Of a stretch of DNA of 64,000 nt, positions 24,301 through 34,800 are shown piece by piece. The notes beneath the pieces were generated by a model. It did no database searches. It was not told the origin of the DNA and saw only the letters and a program-made list of their open reading frames with translations. The translations under genes and the position numbers were made by a program. Source of the stretch: Euleptes europaea (taxonomy: Eukaryota; Chordata; Lepidosauria; Squamata; Sphaerodactylidae); contig NC_079325.1 in assembly GCF_029931775.1 (NCBI RefSeq), forward strand, positions 53,862,286 through 53,926,285, given 5' to 3'. How positions within the stretch are numbered: the stretch's first letter is position 1; each line of letters opens with the position of its first letter.

Positions 24301-24671
24301 ACCAACATAGGATCTTAATATACTGTGACTAAAAAGTGGAGTGGAGAAAGGGGCACCAGGAAATATCTGGTGGGAGGGGGGAACATTCATGACCCCTTGG
24401 AGTCATTCCAAAAATGTTGGGTTTAATCTACTTTATATCAGATATCTCCAATTTGTTGCACCAAATCTCACTTAGGGGATTTTATTTTTCTCTATTCTCT
24501 AATGATGCTATTTGATTTAAGCAAAAAAAAATTTTTTTTATGGACATAATGGTTATAAACTGAAACAAAAAACCCTCAGAATTTTCTAAATAAGATATAA
24601 AATGCTTTATGTATAATTGCATCTTATATAATTATAATAATACCATATGTGATATTATATCTTTATGTGTG

Positions 24672-25240
24672 TGTAAGCCTCCAAGGAAACTGACAGGAAA
24701 ATTAAAATGGAAATGAAGATAAAATATAATCCCAACACCGCATTTTACAGTGTGTGTGCATTTAGCTTCATTTCCATTTTAGTTTTCCTGTCAGTTTCCT
24801 TAGAGCAGGGGTGGGGAAGGTCAGGCCCTGGGGTCATATAAGGCGGGCAAAATCATTTGGTCTGGCCCTTCCTGGGTCCTGGCAGATCTCTAGTTCAGAA
24901 GGATTTAACACTGGTGATCCACCCCCTCATGCTGACAGGAATAGCCTCTATTCAAGGCGGATGCGAGTTTGCTTTGCTGAGAAAAGGAACATTTTTCCCC
25001 CCATGCAGAAGAGTCGTTAGCTATGGAGCTGCTAGAACCGCCCAAGAAACTGTGTTAACCCTTTCTCACCCAGGCCGTGAAGAAACGTATTCCCTCAGAG
25101 CGATGGGGGCGGAAGTGGCGACAATGGGAGGGGTTAAAGGGGGGAGGGGCCAGAATGGGCAGCCTGCGAATGATGTTATAAATATCCAAACGGCCCCTGG
25201 CAGGAAAAAGGTCCCCCACCCCTGCCTTAGAGGTTTACTG
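24672..25240. mobile_element. Palindromic foldback element interrupted by a hAT-like element
   Basis: The left arm 24672-24715 (gtaagcctccaaggaaactg, then acaggaaaattaaaatggaa) pairs with the right arm 24755-24805, which continues after the hAT-like element at 25233-25240 (reverse gtaaacctctaaggaaactg). The palindrome is therefore older than the hAT-like insertion. Confidence 0.7.
24806..25224. mobile_element. hAT-like MITE with perfect 8-bp target duplication
   Basis: The ends are CAGGGGTGGGGAAGG and CCCCCACCCCTG. CCTTAGAG flanks it at 24798-24805 and 25225-25232, exact on both sides. 419 bp, no transposase. It lies in the right arm of the palindrome 24672-25240. Confidence 0.85.
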
Positions 25241-25555
25241 GCAAGCAAATAAGGGACACATCCCTATGTGCACGTGTCGGCAAAATCATACATTTTAATG
25301 TATAAATTAACCCATTAAACGGTTAGCTGAGGACGTAAGGGACGGGCCCACGTTCCTTTTCTTCTTCTCTCCAGCGGGCCTGCCTTCAGTTTTGATAACT
25401 AACCCTTACATCCCTCAGCCGATCCTCGTCCCCCTCAGCGTATCGCCGAGCTCCGAAAGAAAGCGGGTCAGCAAGAAATTTTAGCTCCCAGTACCCACAA
25501 TGCATCTCTCTCAAACAACAGGCTCTTTAGCCCGCCACCCACTCTTGAAGACCCG

Positions 25556-25855
25556 ATTGGTCCAGAGGAGAAGGGGCGATCAATGCGACTTCATGATTGG
25601 CTTGATCTCTCCGCCAATTACAAGCGCCGGCACGGCCCTGGTCTTTCGTGCTATTGGTCTTCTCATCTACCTGGGCCCTGCCATGGATCGGACTTGTGGA
25701 AGTGCTTCTGATTGGTTCTTTGACTCCAAAGGCGTGGGGTCTTGCCCTACTTGCGGATTGGCCTACGCCTCACCTGCCGAGCTCCCTGACTGGCTCAGCC
25801 GGTTCCGTCGCCCACGCCCATTGGCCGCCCCGCCCCGTGTGTGTAACCCGATTGG
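25556..25855. promoter_or_regulatory. DOLPP1 promoter with eight CCAAT boxes
   Basis: Seven ATTGG and one CCAAT lie in 300 bp: 25556, 25596, 25614 (CCAAT on +), 25653, 25711, 25757, 25820 and 25851. Chance predicts about 0.6 for both orientations. CCAAT is the NF-Y binding core. A GC box (ccccgcccc) lies near 25828 and no TATA box is evident. The last box is 32 bp before the DOLPP1 ATG. This looks like a TATA-less, CpG-rich housekeeping promoter. Confidence 0.8.
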
Positions 25856-25883
25856 TTGTGGCGGCCCGGCCCGGTATCCGGGT

Positions 25884-25894
25884 AAGATGGCCGC
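25884..25894 (+). promoter_or_regulatory. YY1-like motif over the DOLPP1 start codon
   Basis: The sequence aagatggccgc closely matches the YY1 core AAGATGGCGGC and includes the ATG at 25887. YY1 sites at this position are known in many housekeeping promoters. Binding here is inferred. Confidence 0.45.
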
Positions 25895-28800
25895 AGTCGG
25901 AGAGTGCTCGCTCCCGGTTCCTTGGAAGTCGGTGTCTCTCACTCACGTCGAGTATCCAGCAGGTAAAGCATCCGCACTTTGGTATTGCTCGGGCCTGGTC
26001 CTCGGCTGTCCGTTTTAGGCAGGATTTTGAACCGCGGTTGACTTCAGGGAGGCGCTGAGGGCTCCGGTGGGAGCTGCCAGAAAGTGAGCCATTGATGAGT
26101 GGTGCGGTGGGGTGAGTGGTGCGCATGCGTAGTCGAACGGCGGCGCGCCTGCCAGATAGCGAGCTACTCGTGGTCGCAACGCGCATGCGTTGCACCCCTG
26201 GGCTTTGCCTAGCCAGTCTACAGGCTGCTGTGCTCGGGAGTCTTGATGCAGATGCGGGGAGGCAGCTTTTGCCCCGGGATCTGCTTGTACCAATTCGTGC
26301 GATTGTTCTTTAGTGTCATCTTTGTGGCTTGCAATTTCTCCCATTGATTGGGGTTGCCTTATCCACACCCCTGTCATCGTACCACAAAAACATTAGAATT
26401 GTCTGGCAGGATCAGACTGAACCCAGGCTTTTCTAGTATCCTGTTTCCAACACTGGCTGATCTGCAAGCTGATGCTGAAGGTAGTACCCCTTCTTTGCCT
26501 TTTACTCCCTCCATGTCCATCAGCTGGCACGCTGCCTCTCTGGGCAGTTCACAGTGGGTAGCCGTGTTAGTCTGTTTGCAGTAGTCAAAAAGGGCAAGAG
26601 TCCAGTAGCACCTTAAAGACTAACAAAAACCCTACCAGAAAATATTTTTGTTAGTCTTTAAGGTGCTACTGGACTCTTGCCCTCTCTGGGCAGTGGCATT
26701 CTCATTATTGGCAATGGAGAGCACAGGTAATAGTACTTGATAGGCGTATTTCCATGATTTTTTGTCCTGGTCTGCTGAGCCACTGGATGCCTCCACATCT
26801 TGATGCAGCACCGTGAGGAGCTGTGTTTTGGTGTAAGAGTATCAGGCCTGTATACTGAAGATCCCAAGTTCATCTTGATAGCTCTGGCTAAAGGATTTCA
26901 GGCAGCAGGGAAAGATCCTTCTCTGCTTGAGATCCTGGGAGAGCTGCTGACATTTGATAGATAAAACACTGAATTTCATGGACTGATTGTTTGACAAGGC
27001 ATGTTCAGATTCCATTGTTTGGTACTATGTGAAGGAGTCTTTTGTCTCTCCTGAGCCATTTGGCAATGGTCTCTCTGCCGTAATATAGCTGTATTGTTCT
27101 CTGAGACCTACTAACCTTTACAAGTATGAGTACATCAGGTTTGTTGATCCTCCAACCCTGGGATTCTGTCCAGGACTTTGGGGGTTCCTGTTACGGCCTT
27201 GTAGTACTTCTTACACAATGAAGTAGTTTCTGTGTGAGCTAAGAAGCCACATATGACACACCTACTCCTGAGCAGATCATAGAGAGTGAGAAAAAAGGAC
27301 TTGAGGAAAAGTCCAAATTCCCCTCTTCCCACGTCAATTGCATCAAAATTTGACAAATGGCAGCTCCCCGAACTCATGATAAATATAGATCCAGTGAGTG
27401 TGCCCAGCTCTTATATCTGCATTATGGATGTCTTTCCCATGGCTGGAGTGCTTGTCTTGTTACATGTAAAAAATTCTGCACCCATGGTGTGTGCAGAATT
27501 TGGAGCTAACATTGGATCTTGCCTACATTGAAGGGCACTACATCCAGAAGGGCCATAGTTCTGTGGCAGAGCATCTAGGAAGTCCTAGGTTTAATGCTTG
27601 CTATCCTCAATAAAGTCATCTCAGGTTCTGTTGTTGGGAAAGACCCCTTCCTGAAATCCCAGAGAACTCTATCCAGCCTGAGCAGATAGCACTGAGCTAG
27701 GGGGGCAGTGGCCTGACTCGGCATAAGGCGGCTTCATATGTTCACAGTGGTCTCTCTCAGGCTCTGCTCTTTTGTCCCATTGGATTCAATTGTTATGGCA
27801 CCATCACAAGCAAGCAGGTTAAAAAGGCCTTAAGAAGCTTATTGTTTACATTTGAAATTTCCTTGTTTTTACTTTCAAACCACCTGGTGGTCTTGCCCCT
27901 TCCACATGTGAATCTGAACCCATACTGGTATTCCAGTATAACCCTGACTTTAGCCTTTTCACCTTCAGCACCTCCACTCTCCTTTGTTTGAAAGCCTCTC
28001 CTCCATTAAACAATTCTGCCCTTGCTGCTCCTGAGTCCTGGAACTGCCTGCCGGTATGCTTGTGTGATCTTGCTTCCTTCAAAACTCACTTGCCTTTGGA
28101 ACTCTTCTTAGTCTTCCTTTCTTGCTGAAATGAAGCTTAAGCTCATGGGACTCGATTAAACTTCTCCCTCTGCTTACTCCTACCCTACCTTCCTCAGTTT
28201 TGCCTTCCTGGTCGTAGATTGCAAGCGCTTCAGGGCAGGGACCTTTTTCTTGCACTCTGTAAATTGTCATCCACATTGATGGGTGCTATACAAATAATAG
28301 ATGGGGTAACAGGGTGGTTGGCGAGGAACAAGCAAAAGTAGCAAGGGGTGAATGTATACAAATTAGGGTTGCCAACCACATGGTGGGGCCTAGAGATCTG
28401 GAATTACAACTGATCTCCAGATTACAGAGATCAGTTCCCCTGGAGAGAATGGCTGCTTTGGGGTGTTGACTCTATGGCATTACACCCTGCTAAGGTCTTT
28501 TCCCCTCCCCAAACTCTGTCCTCCCCAGGCTTTACCCGCCAAATCTCCAGGAGTTTCCCAGCCTGGTGTTGGCAACCATAGTCCAAATCCAGTTTACATG
28601 CACAGATATTTCTTTCATTTGTTGTAGATGAGGACTAAGGGAATTTACAAGGCTTTTCTGAGAAGATTGATTTTGAGAAGGGATTTGAAAGCTAGAGAAG
28701 GGGCCCCACCCAGATTTTCTGGGCAGACATACCGGTACCTAGGCAGCTAAGACACTAGAAGATTTTAGGGTAGATGGAAGTGTTTGGGTTAGGATCCAGA

Positions 28801-31800
28801 GCTAGCTGTCACACTCTTGATAGCACAGTCAGATACTTTGATCAGAGTGCATTAATGTTTTGAGAACTTGAGGCTTAATTTGTGCTGGGGATGAACCCTG
28901 CACACTGTTTGCAGTGTCTGCATTTAGCCCTAAGACAGTAGAAAGTGCCTCAGAGCGAGTGCAGAGTGCAGATTCCTTGCATTAGGTCTTAAATAAGAGG
29001 GCTTCTAGTGCAGGGTGTGGTAATGCCCTAGCATTATCCTCCCCCCCCTCCGTACAATTGAAGTGCTTTGAGATTAGACGCATTGTGGCAGTAAAGGAAA
29101 ATCACATTTATTATTTATCTTGCTTTGATATTTAGCTCTCTCGTCTCACATTTCCTGCATGAAGCTGGGATTTCTTTATGCCAACAGGCTGGCTGTAAAG
29201 GATTGTAGCTGAGTTCACATAGAAAGGGTGTATATCTCACCGAATAACTCAAGAGTCAATTTAGCTGCTTTTTTTTTAGTAGAGGCTTTCAGGCAAATAA
29301 GTCTCCTATATTTTGTATTTCTTCACATTAACTAATAGACACTTTAGAGCCCTTGGATTTAAAAAAAAAAACTACATGCAAGTAAACAGAAGAGCAGATG
29401 AAAGTTTACAAAGCCACATGTTTTATGCTCTGAAAAGCAAGTGGGGTGTTAGGCTAGCAGCCCTGGTGTACAAAAGGTTGCTTGGGGCAGTAAATAATCT
29501 GTTACTGTCCTGATCTCTGCTGAACCTATTGGGGCCACAAGTCTGAATTTATTTATTTACTTGCTTCATTTATATGCTGCCTTTCTCCCAGTTGGGGAAC
29601 CAAAGAGGCTTACGTCTTCTCCATTTTATCCTCAAAACAATCCTGTGAGGTAGCTGACTCATGGTCACCCAGTGAGCTTCCATGGCAGAGCCTGGGTCTC
29701 CCAGATCCTAGTCTGACACCCTAGCCTCTACACCACACTGGCTCTCAATTTGTTATAGTGATCCCCTAAAGTTTTACACCTCAATCTAGGTAAGGAGTTC
29801 CTGGCTTTCAGGCACTGGATCATGAACTGCAGGATTGTGAGTTGTGGGCATGAATTAGATAAGCATCCAAATACACAGCTTATTTGTTGGTTTATATTGT
29901 GTTGCTTTTAATGGGGTGCACGTTTGCTATATATTCCCTTCATGTTCTGGATTGGGGGATGGATCACACTCAGATGGACACACATCCCATTAAGAGCAGT
30001 CCGGTGTGGGTCAACATCACCTGCCTTTGGATGTGCATTTGATAGTTTTAAAAAGACATTAAGATATAGATTTTTTTCAGACATAACATTTTGTCCCTCC
30101 ATAGAGATGAAACGACAACAAACCACGGTGCACAGATTCTCAAATGAAGGAGAACTGGCTTAAGTATGAGTTATAGTGGCAGTGCCCTAATAAAACAAGG
30201 CAGTTGCTTTAACGATCACATAGTAGTCATTCTGGTGAGTATTTCCACAAAATATTGTAGCTGAGTGCATTTCTCGGGGCATAATTTGAATTGATTTTTA
30301 TATTTTGTAATCTTATTTTATATTTTGTAATCTGCTAGAAATGCAGTAAACAAAAATCAAAATATATCCGGAGGGCCTAGAGTGTAGCCGCCTTACTGAA
30401 ATTAAGCACAGTGGTGAGAAACCCAGGTATGTAATCTCGAGTTCCCCAATGGAAGAAGATTGATGTAAGTGCAGTAAGTAAAAGACAGTACTGTTTTTTG
30501 CCTTGGCAAAACCATCTTGCAGAAAGCACCCCGATTATTAATAAACATTGACAAAGCTTAACCTAGTCAGCCTTTGACAGTAAATTTTTTTGAAGTCTGT
30601 ATGGAGGGCCTTGGAGTGTGTGTTGGACTGGATCTTGCTTTAAGGTTATAATCGATCCATTGGGGTGGATCCTACCATCTTTTCCACTCAGTCTTTCCTA
30701 ATTCCCTTCCTCCCTGAAGCCCTGGCTCCAGGTGTTTTTTGTCCATAAAGGTCCCATGATCCCCAGCATAGCCTATCCAGTAGTCTAAAGGAGAATCTCT
30801 TTTACCAGCCGATAAGCTGGTGGCATCCAACTAGCTGTAGAGGTCTCATTTGTCTGGTTTAGCATGGTGGCTAAGAGGGATCTAAGTTAAAGGGTCAGCC
30901 ACAGTGACAATTAGTAAGAAATCTCTCCACTCCCACTATCGAAATGAGATTCAACAGTGACGCTAGTTCAGGAGGCAGTTTCTCTTCCACCATGGTGGCT
31001 TGGCCTTTGTCACTTGTAGGCATTTCCCGCTGTATTTAGAGTTGTTGATGTGACTCCTGGCACAGTGTGCAGATTGACACAATGTAGTCTGGCATCTGCA
31101 GAGGGGCTGATGGTGTCTCAAGGTGGGTTTTATCTCCAGGTTCGACAAGCTGGGTGCCCCCAGGGAGTCTCAGGAGGGGAGAATGGTTAGGAAAACCTAC
31201 CAGTCTCCTACAATCATCTCCTCCAGGGTTCTGTCATTCTTTGGACAGCTGATTTTCCATCTTCTGTGTTGGTAGTTTGAATGACTCTAAATGTTCTATG
31301 CCGCTTGAATATTTAGAACTCCCTCAGGCTGTGTTTTTGTTGTTTCTTTTGGCTAATGTACAAAGTCATATTTTTCTGCCTATCCTGGGGAATTCCTTGA
31401 GTGTACAGAGATCCCTATTTTGTCTGTGAGTTGTGCTGCTTTTTGTGATTGGCACATGGCACTCGGTTTGCTATTGAGTATACTGATGGCTAACTCCAAG
31501 AACAGTATATTCTTTTAGCCTCTGTACTATGTTGGCTCGTTTCTAGCTATGGTTAGTTAAGGGGCCCATCCCCTGCAGTGTGTGGGTGGGACGTGTCATC
31601 TATTCCTGTATGTGGGTTCAAGAGCAAATGAACTGGGAGAGGCGGGGCCAGCCATGACTTGCATGTCTTTTACTGCAACCCTATGTATTTATTTGTTGAG
31701 AACATTTGTAGGCCGCCTCTCCAGGAACTGGCTGAAGATGGTTTCAACCCTGGTCATCTGAGTTTTTGTGGGATTTATGTAAGTTCTGGTTTAACGTGGC

Positions 31801-34800
31801 TTTGTATGGCATAGTTTTATTTATTTGCAAAATCTGTATCCCACCTTTCTGCTCTTCCAAGGTGGCTAACAATGTAAAACATGCATAATAAAACCACATT
31901 TAAAAACCATTAAAATCAACCCTCTCCCCAGACGCACATCATTAAAACAATTAAAAAACATAAAAACAGCAATTGTATGGTGGATTGTGATGGCCTTCGG
32001 CCACAGACAATAAACTTTATCACTATCACAAAAACAGCAATTAAAACATTAGTTAGGAAGGAGAGATCATTGAGGGAATAATGCCAAACAAAACAAAAAA
32101 GTCTTCACCCGCTGGCAGAAGACAACAACAGAAGGGGGCAGGTGAATCTCCCTGGGGAAAGAGTTCCAGAGCTTTGGTGCCATGACCATGAAGGCCTCTC
32201 CTGGAACACCAACTGCCTGATCTCAGAAGGCCTACGCAGAGCCTCCAAAGATGACCTTTGTGGTTGGGCAGGTTCATACGGGAGTAGGCGGTCCTTCAGG
32301 TTTTATTGTTATGAATTACTTCTTGCGGTTGTTATGCTAGCCAGATTCCATCCAGAAGCTCAACAGCAGTGGATGTGAAAAGATACCAGGGTTGCAGACC
32401 GTATGAAAAATTTCCTGAGACAGTTGGAACATGCATTAGAAGCCTCTATACATTAGGCCTTCCATATAAATATGGAAGGGGCCATGGCTCAGTGGTAGAT
32501 CATCTGCTTAGCATGTAGGAGGTCCCAGGTTCAATCCCCGGCATCTCCAGTTCAAGGGACCAGGCAGTTAGGTGATGTGAAAGACCTTTCTCTGCCTGAG
32601 ACCCTGGAGAGTTGCTGCCAGTCTGAGTAGCAATACTAACTTTGATGGACCTTGATGGTCTGATTCGGTAGAAGGCAGCTTCATGTGGCACCAGGCCCAG
32701 GGTTTGGCAAGATGTGGCACCAGGCCCAGGGTTTGACAGTGCAAGACCTCTGCCTTCAACTTGCCTCCAAAGTTTCTAGCTCTGATGATTGCAAAGACAG
32801 TCTGCTAAGCATGGACTTGAACTAGTGACGCTTCCAGAGCCACAGGGGGAGTTCTGATGGCTTTCCAGTGGTTGGTAGAGGGATACGCTACTCCGCCTAG
32901 TTCCTTGCCTCACCTCTCAATGGGCAGAAGCAGAATAAATAAATATATTCCAACGTGTGTAATTTCCATACTGCCATGCAAAAGCAAAAACTGGACTCTG
33001 CAAGATTTATTTCTCCCACAAAACACATACAGCTATGGCATGACTTCGGAATTGGCTGAAGTCGGAAATGGCATGTAATTTGAAGGCTGCCAGATGCCTT
33101 TTCCCATCAGAACAAAGGTGCAGCTGTGACCTGGAGAGATCAGAGCTAATTGGGAATACAGGCATCCAGGAAGGAATCATTACCAAGAAATGAGGGAGCT
33201 GGGTGGGGGTGGGGATCTTTCACCATGGGGGTGAGGGAGGAATGAGCTGTTCAGAGATATTGTGTTACAAGAGGTTACATATTGTCCCTCTTGAAATTCA
33301 ATAGTTTTTTTTTAAAAAAAAGATTTATCTTAATGCTGGCCTAAATATTGCAAGGTGAGTTGTTTTCCTACTAGCTGAAAATTATGAGTTCCTTTTCTGT
33401 GCTCTTTGCTCCCAAAGTACAAGCTATCTCCACCACCCCTTGAGTGCTGTGAAGATGTGAGATGTTTATTGGTCAAGAATGGAGAAATAGTCTAGAGGAC
33501 AAGGATGGGGGTTACCTAGGCTGACCATATTTCCTTGAGACAAAAACGGGACATTGGGATGCCAAAAACGGGACAGGGGTTATGTAATATTCTGTAATCA
33601 TGAAAGAGCAAGATGATTTTAAAAAGTTTTATTACACAACATATTGAGCTTCTTCAGTGACAGAACCCATACAAAAATTTAGGTAGACATAGAGGGGGAC
33701 TGGCTAAAATCAAATTGAGAAATTTAAAAATAATACTGTTACAGTAATTTCAACATTCCACTATATTTTAATTGTTTTAGCTAATCACTACATTTCTCAA
33801 ACAGAGCTTAAATAAAAATATTTTATGCTCCTGGGGCCATGTTTTCTCAATATGTTCCAACTATACATCAATAGGAACAAGAGTACATGGATGCCATATT
33901 CAGAAAAATAATATGCAATAGGAAAATATAGGAAATATCCACTCTAGTAAATAAAAATATTTAATTGTAATAATTTTATATAATTGTACAGCAACATGAT
34001 AAATATTAATGCACACTGCCCTTGTACAAATCTATGGTGAGACCATACTTGAAATACTGTGTACAGTTCTGATCACCACATTTAAGAAAGGATATTGCAG
34101 ATCTTGAGAAAATGCAGAAAAGAGCAACCAAAATGATCAGGGGACCAGAGCAACTGCCCTATGAGAAGCGGTTAAAACGCTTAGGGCTGTTTAGCTTGGA
34201 AAGAAGACATAAGAACATAAGAAAAGCCCTGCTGGATCAGACCCAGGCCCATCAAGTCCAGCAGTCTGTTCACACAGTGGCCAACCAGGTGCCTCTAGGA
34301 AGCCACAAACAAGACGACTGTAGCGGCATTATCCTGCCTGTGTTCCACAGCACCTAAGATAATAGGCATGCTCCTCTGATCCTGGAAAGAATAGGTATGC
34401 ATCATGACTAGTATCCATTTCAACTAGTAGCCATGAATACCCCTCTCCTCCATGAACATGTCCACTCCCCTCTGAAAGCCTTCCAAGTTGGCAGCCATCA
34501 CCACATCCTGGGGCAGGGAGTTCCACCATTTAACTATGCGTTGTGTGAAAAAATACTTCCTTTTATCTGTTTTGAATCTCTCACCCTCCAGCTTCAACAG
34601 ATGGCCCCACATTCTAGTATTATAGGAGAGGGAGAAAAGCTTCTCCTTGTCCATTCTCTCCAAACCATGCATAATTTTGTAGACCTCTTTCCTATCTCCC
34701 CTTAACCGTCTTCTGCACCAGAGGATTGGAGAATGGCCAATGTAACACCCATTTATAAAAAAAAGATTCCAGGGAGGACCCAGGAAATTACAGGCTAGTT

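Noticed and set aside
25500-26195. ORFs of 136-172 codons around the DOLPP1 promoter
   Set aside because: CpG-rich promoter and exon 1 in other frames; only the 25887 ATG frame joins the DOLPP1 exons.
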